Shown: positions 9,720 to 20,490, counted from the stretch's first letter. The stretch: DNA of 64,000 bases from Ryuthela nishihirai (GCA_038380435.1 JAWZYU010000017.1:25357283-25421282); one strand, 5' to 3'. A program made the numbers and translations. Notes: a model not told the origin generated them from the letters alone.

Positions 9720-10060
9720 AGATGGCGCGCTTACCCGCAATACAACACCTCAGGAGTTTAAGAATCTAAAAACCCGTGTAACTTTGGCGTTGCGCTTTTC
9801 TGCAATACACCATGGACTAAAGAATCAAACCCATTCCCAACGTATTTTTCTAGGATGCGTCATCGATATGAGGGTAAACCAGCTTCCATATACACAGGTT
9901 ATATTCACTTGGCTGGTGATTTAAATCAAATGTGTAACTTTGACGGCACGCTTTCCCGCAACACACTACCCCAGGGGCTAAAGAATGAAACCCATTCACA
10001 GTGTGTTTTTCTAGGATACGACATCGATATGAGGGCAAACCTGTTTCCATATTAGGTAAT
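9720..10060. repeat. tandem duplication, about 156-161 bp period
   Basis: Two diverged units share GTGTAACTTTG, ACTAAAGAATC/GAAACCCATTC, TTTTTCTAGGAT and CATCGATATGAGGG. Anchor motifs lie at 9776/9932 and 9861/10022. A partial third unit precedes them (GCGCTTACCCGCAATACA). Confidence 0.85.
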
Positions 10061-10620
10061 AGTGCGAACTAAAAAAGCTGCCGAAGTCCATATCGGGATA
10101 AATATGATTTAAATCAAAATGACATAAATACACACGCTATATTCACTCTCTGATGATTAAAATCAAAATGACATAAATATACACTCTATGATGAGTAAGT
10201 TGTCTCGTACACATGTGAAATGTACGGTCATCAAAGGGTGAACTGGAAGTATTACAGCTGAGGTCTTGCCCGCTGCCCGTGCTTTCAGTTTAAAACATCG
10301 GTATAATTGTCTGTGCGTTTCAAGTTGCCACAGGACGCGTGATATTTTTTACTAGTCGTATTAAAGCCACAATTGTCTCCCACGTGCCTCAGCCAATGCG
10401 GAGACAGACGGTGACCTTGAAAATCGCTTCTCTATGGGACCCTGACAGGGGAGGATTTGAATCAAGTCCTGAATGTTTTACCTAGAATTATGTGGCTTTT
10501 CGCTCTAGATAACCCATTATTTTCTAAGACACAACAAATATTCTGATATAAATCAGGAATGGTGGAATTTCTTTGAACTCTACCGAGGGATATCACTTAT
10601 TTAAATTCAGAAACTATATG
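10060..10620. other. anonymous spacer with short repeats
   Basis: Contains AAATCAAAATGACATAAATA twice (near 10115 and 10160). No coding potential recognised. Confidence 0.5.
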
Positions 10621-10624
10621 ACCC

Positions 10625-11900
10625 CTATTCCCCATCTTTGACTGGATTATCCCTGCTCATTTTAATATTACTCTCTGTCGACCTACCTCCTAAGTTTACT
10701 ATGTTTGTCATTTTGTTTATATGTACTGGGGTGTCAAACCACTTGAACGTTTATCATCCAAAATTACATTGGCTTTACTGTAATAAATTATTATGTCTGA
10801 CAGTTATGACAATCTTTGTTTTGGACCGCGGATAAAACCGTCTACGTCCTTAACTGACGACCACACCACATTTTCGGTAATGCAGGGATCTGAAGTTTAG
10901 GAAATGTTCCGTCACACTTCGAAAAACGCTGGAAAAGTGAACTGTCTTTGGTACATTTGCAACTAATAAAAACCTTCGCATGCACATTTTTGGATTGTGA
11001 TTTGTAATATCTTCTACTCCCCATCTTTATCTGGATTATCCTTTTTCCCCTGTTCGTGCATTTAATATTACTCTCTGACGTCTTAAACCTTCTTACCCCT
11101 AAGTTTACTATCATATTACATGTTTGACCGTGTATTTGTTGGGTTGTTTTACCTCTGAGCGGCACTTTTTTGCACACCATATGGGCTAAATGGCCAGGTC
11201 ACATGGACCCCGAAGGCTCAGAGAATGTTGGGGGAGGGGACCCACTGGAACCACTGTTGGGAGACAGATGGTAGCCTCCCGTCAAAGCCATCCAGCATGT
11301 TCTTTAACGTGCACAGGGTATGGCTCTCCCGCACACGGGGCCACGGCTTAACGTCCCATCCGACGGACGGCGGCCTTTCCAAGCCCATCGGTGTCCCCTA
11401 CTGACCGTGGTCAGGGCAGGGAATTTTGCGGAGATAAATCTAAACGCTGACCCAGCTGGGAACTACAGATTACGAGCCTGGCGTGCTACCGACTGAGCCA
11501 CTCCCGCCCCATTTGACCGTGTAACTTGCCATTTTGTTTATATTATGCAATATCTGTAAATATATTTGTACTATCCTCAAATGTACTGTGACATCAAGCC
11601 ACTTAAAGGTTTAATATCCAGAATTACCTTACCCCCTGCATGGAATAAAATTATTAAGTCTGGCAGTTATGACAAACTTTTGTTTTGGTCCGCGACTAAA
11701 ACCGTGTACTAGTGTGTAAATAATTCATTCCGAGATATACGCTCCAAATCTTAACTGGCGACCACAAATCATTTTCGGTAAATGCAGGGATCTAAAGTTT
11801 AGGAAATGTTCCGTCATACTTTGAAAAAAACGATGGAAAAGCGAACTGTCTTTGGTACATTTGAAACTAATAAAAACTTTCGCATGCAAAATTTTGAACT
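10625..11900. repeat. direct duplication of a roughly 0.4-0.5 kb segment
   Basis: Unit 1 (about 10625-11010) and unit 2 (about 11014-11900, minus a 377-bp SINE) share in the same order: CCCCATCTTT...CTGGATTATCC, TTTAATATTACTCTCTG, CCTAAGTTTACTAT, GGCAGTTATGACAA, TTTTGGTCCGCG, ATTTTCGGTAA, TTTAGGAAATGTTCCGTCA, AACTGTCTTTGGTACATTTG and CTTTCGCATGCA. The SINE is only in unit 2, so it arrived after the duplication. Confidence 0.85.
11135..11511 (-). mobile_element. SINE-A inside the duplicated segment
   Basis: Nearly full-length copy with a perfect 12-bp TSD TTTGACCGTGTA at 11123-11134 and 11512-11523. The B-box region has a short deletion (GCTGGGAACTACAGATTACG runs together). Confidence 0.93.
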
Positions 11901-12690
11901 CGGAGTGTGGATAAAATGAGAGTTGTGACACCCACTGCTCTAAAACAGATCTCCCGAGGTCAACGAACTTTCTTTGGTCAGTCAAGTGTGGATTCTCCTA
12001 CGGTGGAACATTGTTTGGTGTAACTAAGGAAGGTAATTTCACTGACTTATTATACTGAATAACTGAATCTTTGCTATTGACCCGAAATTAACTGATGTAG
12101 TGCAACCGTATGGACTGCGCTATTGGTAAAGAATGTTTTATGAGATTTTACTGCGAACACTAATCTCTTTCATATCGGGAGTAAAATTACACTCGCAAAC
12201 GAGTTATAACTCTAGGGGGGTTATACACTTGTAAGAAATATTTTGTTCATGTTGGAAGAAAATTTAAGATTCTTATTTCCTGTGAAATTTTACTCCTCTT
12301 GTTGGAACGTATAAAGGTAACAGTGTTTTGGAATAGAAGTTTACCCCATAATTGCTTAATGCTATCACATTTTTAAACTAAATTGTTCTAATAAAGATTC
12401 AAGTGTTCCCACCAAGACATGGGAAAAAATTTCTCATATTAAAGTCCCTGTAACACATTTTGTGTTCTTCGAGATTCACTTAAAACTTCTATGGTCATTT
12501 ACATGCAGATCTTTTATTTCTGTGTAATTCCGGTGTCGGGAAAATAACCATAGGAAGAATCCTATGGTTATTTTTCAAAATAGAATGTCAGTTGTCTTTG
12601 TTTCGCTAATTCGCATACGGTTTAGGCTTCAGGTAAACCTTTCAACCACGCTAAGAAATAAATCACAATGACGAAAAAATCAGATACACT
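11900..12690. other. anonymous spacer with a hairpin
   Basis: AT-rich and noncoding as far as I can see. A perfect 14-bp inverted repeat AAAATAACCATAGG occurs at 12541-12554 and, as complement, 12561-12574, with a 6-base loop. Confidence 0.6.
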
Positions 12691-12692
12691 AT

Positions 12693-13361
12693 TTATTTAG
12701 TAACATTTTGCACACTATTAGTTAGTACATATTCAGAGGTGCGCACCACCTCGCCGTACTCTTCTTTTAGTAACATAGGAAAGTTCCATTCAGACATGAG
12801 TGATATATTATCTAAACGATGTAACTCAAATTCTTCCTCTTCCACAAAAACGTTTAGCGATATCGGTGAATGTTTCTTACGTCTTCTGTGAAATAGCCTT
12901 CAACTGTTATAGCAAGGTACCAATGGCGAAGCTGACTTTACCCCAATACAGTTCTTTATGCATCCTGACACATTCTTAATTGAACGGTGCAGAGTCTTAG
13001 TGAATAGTTCTTCAGTTAAATTCATACACTTTCCATTGTTTGAAACCTTTGCTTGGTCCCTCAAGGCCTTTAGACGAGTTTGTATGATGTTGAGGTAGCG
13101 TCTGATTTTGTCGGGTTCTGACGAGTTCATTACAGATCAGATTTCATGGTCTAGCCATTGCGAAGACGTTATGGCTTTGCCTTCACATTGATGGCTTTTA
13201 AGTCGCGCTACAAGTCCGATGACGTCCTTGTTACACTGTAAACAAACGTCACGAAATCCCTTTCCTTTAGGGTATTTCTTGAAACCTTTCCAAATAGGAT
13301 CGCTCTTTCGTCCTGACATGTTTAATGAGTCGCTTACTGACAGCAAATGATACAGACACAC
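12693..13361 (-). pseudogene. BED-type zinc-finger protein, two in-frame stops
   Basis: One minus-strand frame of about 222 codons, broken only by TGA at 13137-13139 and 12900-12902 and ending in TAA at 12693-12695. The N-terminal part reads GRKSDPIWKGFKKY, CLQCNKDVIGLVARLKSHQC, which fits the BED finger of hAT-type transposases and derived proteins (aromatic/Trp region, Cys-x2-Cys, conserved GLVARLKSH). The last Cys follows His more closely than usual. The second segment (RRYLNIIQTRLKALRDQ) is unrecognised. The last segment is acidic (NVFVEEEEFELHRLDN). The product would bind DNA. The Met used could be MCLYHLL at the start or the internal MSGRKSD just before the finger. It may be a decayed gene of the surrounding TIR element; introns around the TGAs cannot be excluded. 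Confidence 0.55.
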
Positions 13362-13866
13362 AGTGGTACTTATGATTTAAATCCAAACCTTCAGCAATTC
13401 AGTGTGAACTAGATCTTGACCAATGAAAGGCTTCTGCAAGATTCTCCTCTTTCTTCCTCCCTTCTTCTATTTTCTCCCATTCTCCTCTGCTTTCCTCTCG
13501 TAACCTATTTCCCCCCTCCAACCACCCCACCCTTCCTTCTTTTTTTTTTCTTCCTCTTTTTATAGAACATTAACGATCCGGAGGAAAATTCTCTAGTTTT
13601 CGAGTTAACATGACTCTCATGTGTGTAGTTTGTAAATTGGATTTTGGTGAATTTCTTCATTGCAAAGGCGCATGTGCTGGCTAGGTCCATTTTTATTGTG
13701 TTGGTTTGAGGTAGAGTAATTTTAAGGTGTCTTTAGAAAAAAAAAAGAATTGGCTATGTTCGAAATGTATCAATCTTCCCAGTAACTCTTCTAGGCCTAA
13801 ATTAAATAAACAACAGAAAGTACAGCAACAGATGAACGTGCCACTCGTGACGTAACAACAGTTGAC
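13362..13866. other. anonymous spacer with pyrimidine tract
   Basis: Contains a C/T-rich tract (about 13440-13560) and no recognisable gene. Confidence 0.5.
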
Positions 13867-14735
13867 ATGGAGACTAAAAGTTGTGCAACAGATAAATCTC
13901 CAGATTTAGAAAATGAATTTTGTGGTAAGTGTAATGTTGAAATAGTCGATGTACTTGAAACCATTCAATGCAAAGGTCGTTGCAAGTTCTATTATCATTA
14001 TCATTGCATAGGATTTGCATCAAATTTTAAGAAGATGCACAACTGGGAAAAAGTAATATGAAAATGTCAAAAATGCAAATCAGAAACAAAAAATCAGCAA
14101 ATTGTAGACAGAAATAATAAGTCAGAAAATAGAGATCATAACATTTCAACTTAAAAGATTCTACACGAGAAAATAAGAGTACATCTGAAGAAGAGAAATA
14201 TGTTGAATATCTAATTGATAAACATATGACATCTTTTAAAAATGATTTTATGCAGAGTAATATTAATTTAAAAGAATTGTTAAAGGAAATTGGAGAATAC
14301 AATAAAAGCACTTTATACTGTTCAAATAAAATTGGTTAATTCTGAAAATTCGTCTAACAGATGAAAGAAGTTTTTTTTTTTTAAGAATATAATTTTTATT
14401 CATACGAGTAAAGAATACAAATACATTTACAATTTGACCCGCAAAGCTAAATAGCTTATCTGCAGGAAAATGAATAAATTAAATTAAACATAGATCATTC
14501 AGCCACAAAAATGGTGTAAACACTATGGCCGACTACAGAATTCAAAAACAAATGAAACGTTTATGAAAGTAAATTGCTCCTTAAAAGGCGAAAAAAAGAA
14601 CTGAAGTGGAAGGTAAATGAACTTGAACAGGTAAAACAGAAATAAAAACTTGGAAATAAATGGAGTGCCTGAAACAGTAAATGAAAACATTGAGGAAATT
14701 GTTTTAAATAAAGAAAAGAAAAACGTAAACCTATT
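13867..14735 (+). pseudogene. LINE ORF1-like relic with PHD-like finger
   Basis: The first open part (13867-14061) shows a PHD-like cysteine/histidine pattern: CGKCNVEIV, IQCKGRCKFYYHYHC, then after a stop KCQKCKSE (about 14064-14090). The downstream frame suggests a coiled-coil region (KYVEYLIDKHMTSFKNDF, LKELLKEIGEYN) and then NLEINGVPETVNENIEEIV (about 14645-14705), the phrase typical of LINE ORF1 proteins with an RRM-like domain. ORF1 proteins bind LINE RNA. The frame has several stops and frameshifts and is interrupted by a T-rich repeat at 14368-14545, so it is dead. No reverse transcriptase follows; the right TIR of the large element starts immediately after. Confidence 0.6.
14368..14545 (-). 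mobile_element. poly(A)-tailed retroposon 3' end
   Basis: Read on the minus strand it carries TTTTCCTGCAGATAAGCTAT and ends in a long A-tail (T-run at 14370-14384 on the plus strand). A relative with the same CTGCAGATAAGCT motif and A-tail occurs at 33770-33905. It sits in the LINE ORF1 relic in opposite orientation. Confidence 0.65.
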
Positions 14736-14736
14736 A

Positions 14737-14797
14737 TAGTTCTGGAAAGCCATTTTTAAATGCTTACTTCCGACGCCATGGAGTATGACATACTACT
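14737..14797 (-). repeat. right terminal inverted repeat
   Basis: 61 bp ending ...GACATACTACT. It is the inverted partner of 6119-6175 and directly abuts GTCCCC of the SINE-A fragment. Confidence 0.75.
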
Positions 14798-14972
14798 GTC
14801 CCCTCCCCCAACCTTCTCTGAGCCTTCGGGGTCTTTGTGACTTGGCTTTGGGTTGTTTTACCTCTGAACGGCACTTTTTTGCACATCGTGGATTAAATGT
14901 GTGACCTGGCCATTTAGCCCATTGTGTGCAAAAACGTGCCCCGCTCAGAGACAAAACAACCCAATCCAACCC
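14798..14972 (+). mobile_element. SINE-A 3' part with inverted SINE piece inside
   Basis: 14798-14848 is plus-strand SINE-A (GTCCCCTCCCCCAACC to GTGACTTGGC). 14849-14899 is a minus-strand tail piece (GGGTTGTTTTACCTCTGAAC). 14900-14972 resumes plus-strand SINE-A (GTGACCTGGCCATTTAGCCC to the CAACCC tail). The outer pieces join in register, so a small inverted SINE segment interrupts one copy. This copy is probably the continuation of 6039-6118. Confidence 0.85.
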
Positions 14973-16270
14973 ACCCTTTCCCGGTGAAGAGTCCCTTTCC
15001 AAGAGTCCACTCAACCAGAGCTGTTGGCGTTTTGGATTTCTGAACAACACGATGAGCACTGAAAACTTTAATCACATTTACATGAAATGCTTTGTATATA
15101 TCATCAGTCAAATCATCTTCGTTTGAGGAAGAAGTGTGCATAATTCTGTTTGTTAATCTATTATCGTACGTGCTTGCAATAAGGCGATAACCATTCTACG
15201 TCTAGACATTTAAGAAGATGCCTGAAGGCAGTTCGTGATCCCTTTTGCAGCTATCATCATTATTCACAAAAGCAATCCCCCAGTGCACCCGGCGTTAAGC
15301 ATTTGCAGTGTAAGAGTGCCCATGAGACTGAAACTTAATAGGGCTCTGTGTAAACAGTCTCGCAGCAAACAATGGAGGAGATTAAACGATTGTGATGCTA
15401 AGCTGATGTGGAAATTATCCGTTCACAGTGAAATGAACAGGAAACAAGATCTTCAAGTCAAACCGATATTTCATACTCAGTTTCTCAGGTGATTAAAACA
15501 AGGGCCAACAGTTTCTCTTTTCGAGTGGAAAATAGTCTTTTCAATAATTTTACTTCCCATCCTTCAAGCAAAGACACGAAACTCTCACTTTCATTAAATT
15601 TTTAAAATTAAGAAATCCATAAGAAGCGTTTTCCAGATCAATTGAACGTAGATCGCAGATCGTATAATCAAAATCGATGTACCGGATAATAATTTTATCC
15701 CTAACCATCTCGATCATAAAGATATGCCTATTTGGCATGAGTAAGAACAAAATTATAAGTAAACCACCCTTAGGTGGGCCCCTAAGGGCAAACATAAGCA
15801 AAGCTAAAAATAGCAGTAAAATTATATAAGAAACCTAAAACGGGTACGTCTCCTCAGAGAACGCTACCGTTTAAGGCCTCTTGTATTTGTTCAAAACAGT
15901 ATGATCGTAAAGAATCGGAGAAGAAATAATCTCATTGGGATTATTGCTTACAGCCTCAAAAAAACTTTTTGAGATGCGTTTTATATGTGTATATATAAAA
16001 TATGTGTGCGTTATATATATATATGGTCGATGCCCAAGTCTTCATGAAGTTGTCTGTTAGTGACAAACCAGGGAGCATCGACCGCACTTCTCAAAATCTT
16101 GTTCTGTAAGACCTGAATCTTATGAATATTGGTGGGTGTAGTATTCGCCCATATGGGTGAAACACAGAGAATCACCGGTCTGATGATTAATTGGACATTT
16201 TTCTTTGTCGAGTTTATTAAAAATCGGTCAAAAAATGAATCGGAAGTTGTTTTATAAACCTATTGTTCAG
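14973..16270. other. anonymous 1.3-kb spacer
   Basis: No gene recognised. Contains a small inverted repeat CCCTTAGG...CCTAAGGG near 15768-15788 and an AT dinucleotide-rich patch at 15990-16025. Confidence 0.5.
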
Positions 16271-16273
16271 GTT

Positions 16274-16545
16274 TTAAGTTGTTTTACCTCTGAGAGACAA
16301 TGGGCTAAAATGGCCTGTCAGAAAGATTCTAAAGACACTTAGAATCGGGTACAACTGACAGTTTCTAGGGAAGGGTATCCACTAACAGTTTCTTTGAGAC
16401 GGAAGGACGCCCCCCGTCTCATGCTCCCGTGAAGCTCATCCAAAATGTTCTTTAAAGTGCAGAAAGGTTCTCCTGCATACGAGCCCACGGCTTAACGTCC
16501 TATCCGACGGACGACGGCAATTTAAATGTCCAATTGTGTCCCGTT
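16274..16545 (-). mobile_element. SINE-A, old, head missing
   Basis: Highly diverged copy with tail GTTGTTTTACCTCTGAGAG and core TTAACGTCCTATCCGACGGA; no tRNA-like head. Confidence 0.78.
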
Positions 16546-16706
16546 CTTCACAGACGAATGGATGGAGCGTTTAGCTGTAAACCATTTTTTCCTGCTCAAT
16601 TTTTTGAAGACTCCGGACTGCCCATCATAGCAAACAATATTTTTCTTAGAAGAAAGAATAACGCTTTTTATGCCGTTTCGCATTAATTAATACATATATA
16701 ACAAGA

Positions 16707-17039
16707 GGGCGGGGGTGGCTCAGTCGGTAGCGCGCCAGGCTCGTAATCTGTAGTTCCCAGCAGGTTGGAGTCTCAGCTGGGTCAGCATTGAGATTTATCT
16801 CCGCAAAACTCCCCGCCTTGCTCACGGTCAGTAGGGGAACACCGATAGGCTTGGAAAGGCCGCCGTCCGTCGGATGGGACGTTAAGCAGTGGCACCGTGT
16901 GCGCTCCGTGGCCTCGTGAACAGCTGTTTCAGTGGGTCCCCCCCCCCCAACCTTCTCTGAGCCTTCGGGGTCCTTGTGACGTGGCCATTTAGACCATAGT
17001 GTACAAAAAAGTGCCGCTCAGAGGTAAAACAACCCAACG
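16707..17039 (+). mobile_element. SINE-A with internal deletion
   Basis: Has head and tail but lacks the core block between GTGTGCG and AACAGCTG (the GTTAAAGAACACGC stretch is gone). TSD TATATAACA at 16695-16703 and 17040-17048. It lies in the left arm of a foldback (next entry). Confidence 0.9.
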
Positions 17040-17291
17040 TATATAACAGGCACTAATGTTCTATTTACCAAATTTAAAAAGCCGAGCGCTTTCGATTTTC
17101 CTCAGTACTCATCCTCAGGGCGCCGCAAAGTTCGAAGTTCGATGGCGAAATGTTAGAAAGGTGAAAGTATTACCTTTTTCTTGAACTTTCTAACACTTGA
17201 ACTTTGCGTTTCCTTGTGGATGACTTGACTACAGTCGAGAGCGTTCGGCTTCTTAAATCATCTAAATAGAACATTAGTACGTGTTATATAC
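17040..17291. repeat. foldback with arms of about 120 bp
   Basis: The left arm (17040-17163) and the complement of the right arm (17170-17291) share GTATATAACA, ACTAATGTTCTATTTA, AAGCCGA/GCGCT, CAAAGTTC and TGTTAGAAAG in the same order. Arms are diverged. The left arm was extended further upstream before the SINE-A insertion at 16707-17039. Confidence 0.75.
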
Positions 17292-17312
17292 ATTTAGTAA
17301 TAAATGTTAAAG

Positions 17313-17697
17313 GGGGCGGGGGTGGCTCAGTCGGTAGCGCGCCAGGCTCGGAATCTGTAGTTCGCAAGTTCGAGTCCCAGCTGGGTCAGCGTTGAGATTT
17401 ATCTCCGCAAAATTCCCCGCCCTGCCCACGGTCAGTAGGGGATACCGATGGGCTTGGAAAGGCCGCCGTCCGTCGGATGGGACGTTAAGTCGTGGCCCCG
17501 TGTGCAGGAGAGCCATACCCTGTGCACGTTAAAGAACACACTGGATGGCCTTGACGGGAGGCTACCATCTGTCTCCCAACAGCTGTTCCAGTGGGTCCCC
17601 TTCCCCAACCTTCTCTGAGCCTTCGGGGTCCATGTCACCTGGCCATTTAGCCCATGGTGTGCAAAAAAGTGCCGCTCAGAGGTAAAACAATCCAATC
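17313..17697 (+). mobile_element. SINE-A, full length
   Basis: Complete copy from GGCGGGGGTGGCTCAGTCGG to AAAACAATCCAATC. No convincing TSD found. Confidence 0.92.
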
Positions 17698-18977
17698 TAA
17701 CGTCATAAAAAGCGTTATTCTTTCTTCTAAGTTAATAATGATGACGTGGATTCGTTTCTCGGTTTTTTCTCCTCTATGTAACATTTTTCTATTCGGCTCG
17801 AAACCAAAAAAGTTTATGCCCTGTTTCAGTTATGAAAGAACAGAAATTCTTGTGAAACTCATTCTACTCATCAAGAGCATACAGAGCAGATAACTTGATC
17901 AGTACCTGCCAATCACACATAATCATCGAGTAGATAATTAATCCTAAAGGAAATCCACGAGCAGGCCAAGGCTCATCTAGATTATGTGATAAAGTTCTCC
18001 ATATACGTTTATCCTGGCAACAGCTGCTCATTCCTAATCAAGTTCTGTCTGACATTGCCATTCTAAATCTGTTCATTTTCCCGAAACCTTTCATCACATT
18101 GCTAATAGCACTCTTCGCTATCTGTAGTTCTGCTTCTATGCCACGTGGTCAAACCAATCAAGTCTCTTCCTGCATAAGATGCTTGCCTTAAGGGAAATTG
18201 ATGGCTCTAACTTCGGCGTTATCCCCTATAATGAAACCACCTAATACACCTGGAAGCTGCATGAGCATCCCGGTTCAATCTTTATCCACAGTAACGGAAC
18301 CGATGCAAATGTATACTGGGAAGAGAAAGAGGGTATACTGATTTACTATCCCAGTACACACTGCTTTTCTCCCAGTAGTTTCCCCCCCCCCCCTTAGCAG
18401 TTTCAAACTGATCTCTCAAATGATTTTAAGCTCCCTTTAATGCATCTCCTCAGACTACAGTGTTGATTTAATTTTTCTTTTACTCCTTTTTTTTTTATCA
18501 CAAAAAAATGAATTGCCCGATCCTCAAAACGCACTCCTGTGCTCTTTTTTTTTTAACCCACAAAAGCACTGCTATTTTTTTTAAATCCTATTTAAAATGA
18601 TCCTCTTTTTCGTCAACCTCAGCTGTAAAAATAACCCACGTTTGTAAATATGACTTAGCAGCTAATCTACCATGGCAAACTTCGGCTGTTTGGGTTTTCC
18701 AAATTTTTAATGTTAAAAGTAATGTCTTGAAGCTTTGCACCTTTTTTGCAACTTTAGTTGTATTTACTTTTAACTAAATAATGAGCAGGCCATTGCAATT
18801 TCCCTGCATGAACTGATGTCGCTAACACAATTCGCTCTTTTACTACTAATTAAAATAACGCATTAATCAATCATATTTCTGTGTAACCCATCAAGTAAAA
18901 CCTACGTTTGTTTATTTCTTTGTTTTTGGAAAAGCATTAGTTAATTTTAAACAAGTTTTCCTAGCTTTATTAGGCGT
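17698..18977. other. anonymous 1.3-kb spacer
   Basis: AT-rich with homopolymer runs (C-run near 18382). No gene or repeat recognised. Confidence 0.5.
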
Positions 18978-18996
18978 TGGCCCGGATCTAGAAACA
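18978..18996. repeat. GGCCCGGATCTA motif, dispersed repeat end
   Basis: GGCCCGGATCTAGAAAC resembles motifs at 21931, 40336 and (inverted) 41011. It may mark the end of a dispersed element into which the following SINE-A inserted. Confidence 0.45.
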
Positions 18997-19009
18997 AATA
19001 AAATGAGGG

Positions 19010-19392
19010 TTGGGTTGTTTTACCTCTGAGCGGCATTTTTTGCACACCATGGGCTAAATGGCCAGGTCACATGGACCCCGAAGGCTCAGAGAAGGTTGGG
19101 GGAGGGGACCCACTGGAACAGCTGTTGGGAGACAGATGGTAGCCTCCCGTCAAGGCCATCCAGCGTGTTCTTTAACGTGCACAGGGTATGGCTCTCCCGC
19201 ACACGGGGCCACGGCTTAACGTCCCATCCGACGGACGGCGGCCTTTACCAAGCCCATCGGTGTCCCCTACTGACCGTGGGCAGGGCGGGGAATTTTGCGG
19301 AGATAAATCTCAACGCTGACCCAGCTGGGACTCGAACCTGGGAACTACAGATTACGAGCCTGGCGCGCTACCGCCTGAGCCATCCCCGCCCC
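19010..19392 (-). mobile_element. SINE-A, full length
   Basis: Perfect 13-bp TSD AATAAAATGAGGG at 18997-19009 and 19393-19405. Complete head and tail. Confidence 0.95.
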
Positions 19393-19559
19393 AATAAAAT
19401 GAGGGAGAAAATGTGTGTCGAGAAGATATGCGGAACAGCATTCCAATATAAATTTTCTCCCCCCCCCCCGTTTTATTGAGTGATCTTTAAAAAATTCTTT
19501 GGAATATAAATGTGACATATATAGGTTTAATAGTGTTTCGCCTCGTTCCATTACTAGCA

Positions 19560-19933
19560 GGGGTGGCTAAGTCGGTAGCGCACCAGGCTCGTAATCTGTA
19601 GTTCCCACGTTTCGAGTCCCGGCTGGGTCAGTGTTGAGATTTATCTCCACGACACTCCACACCCTGCCCATGGTTAATAGGGGACACCGATGGCTTGGAA
19701 TGACCGCTGTCTGTCGGATTAGATGTAAAGCCGTGGTTCCTCTGTAGAAGAGCCATACCCTGTGCACGTTAAAGAACACGCTGGATGGCCTTGACGGGAG
19801 GCTACCATCTGTCTCCCAACAGCTGTTCCAGGGGGTCCCCTCCCCCAACCTTCTCTGAGCCTTAGGAGTCCTTGTGACTTGGCCATTTAGCCCATTGTGT
19901 GCAAAAAAAGTGCCGCTCAGAGGTAAAACCAAA
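19560..19933 (+). mobile_element. SINE-A, full length, diverged core
   Basis: 13-bp TSD TCCATTACTAGCA at 19547-19559 and 19934-19946. The core is mutated (GGATTAGATGTAAAGCCGTG) but the TSD is intact. Confidence 0.93.
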
Positions 19934-20033
19934 TCCATTACTAGCATTCTCAGAGGGAGGGCATTCCCCCCACCCCCACCCCCGGATCCTGACCTGCGAC
20001 TACCAAAACCAAAACCATTAACCTTTTCAACCG

Positions 20034-20088
20034 AAAAAGTCAGGGTGATCAACTGATTTTTTGGCCAGGTAATCACCCTGACTTTTTG
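20034..20088. repeat. hairpin, 16-bp arms
   Basis: AAAAAGTCAGGGTGAT near 20035-20050 and its complement ATCACCCTGACTTTTT near 20072-20087, separated by about 21 bases. Confidence 0.8.
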
Positions 20089-20139
20089 ATTATTGATGTC
20101 ATAACACAGGAAAAATATATCCTTCCCTAAGAGACTACG

Positions 20140-20490
20140 CACGTTAAAAGAACGTGTGAAAAGACTTTAAAAGGAGAGTCGACATTTCTTTCTTATTGGC
20201 TATTTTGTCTTGTTAACCCACAGGTGGGAAGTTGTCTTGTCTGGTGGGTCACACACTTAATGTAGATGCAGATGTCCAGTCTTTCTCTTGCCTATACTGG
20301 AGGTAAAGAAAATATCACTAATATTAAATGATGATTGGGTTAAAAAGAAAAAAATTTGAGCAGATATTTATCCAATATATATCCACTTCCATAGAGGCGT
20401 ATCCAGAAACTTTCAGTCACTGCTTAAATAATAAAATGAAGTTTGTCTAAATAAAACAATTCATTGAGCAGATATTTATTCAAAATGGCG
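20140..20490. other. anonymous spacer
   Basis: Contains GAGCAGATATTTATYCAA twice (near 20358 and 20466); nothing coding. Confidence 0.5.

Larger units (their letters stand above)
6119..14797. mobile_element. candidate 8.7-kb TIR element inserted in a SINE
   Basis: The two ends are inverted repeats: 6119-6175 and the complement of 14737-14797 share AGTAGTATGTC, then TACTCCATGGCGTCGGAAG with one mismatch between, then TTAAAAATGGC and CCAGAACTA. SINE-A sequence stops at GTCCCC on the left (6113-6118) and resumes with GTCCCC on the right (14798-14803), a 6-bp target duplication. Termini AG...CT plus a 6-bp duplication are the pattern known for Polinton/Maverick elements, but I see no polymerase, integrase or capsid genes, so the class is unproven. 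The interior contains later insertions and satellites. A BED-finger frame (12693-13361) is the only candidate internal gene of its own. Confidence 0.6.

Noticed and set aside
10842..11180. 112-codon minus-strand frame
   Set aside because: It joins a SINE-A tail with the duplicated anonymous segment; the similar frame at 11725-11985 merely reflects the duplication.
6119..14797. Firm assignment of the large TIR element as Polinton/Maverick
   Set aside because: Termini and 6-bp duplication fit, but no polymerase, integrase, protease or capsid sequence is visible; only a candidate is reported.
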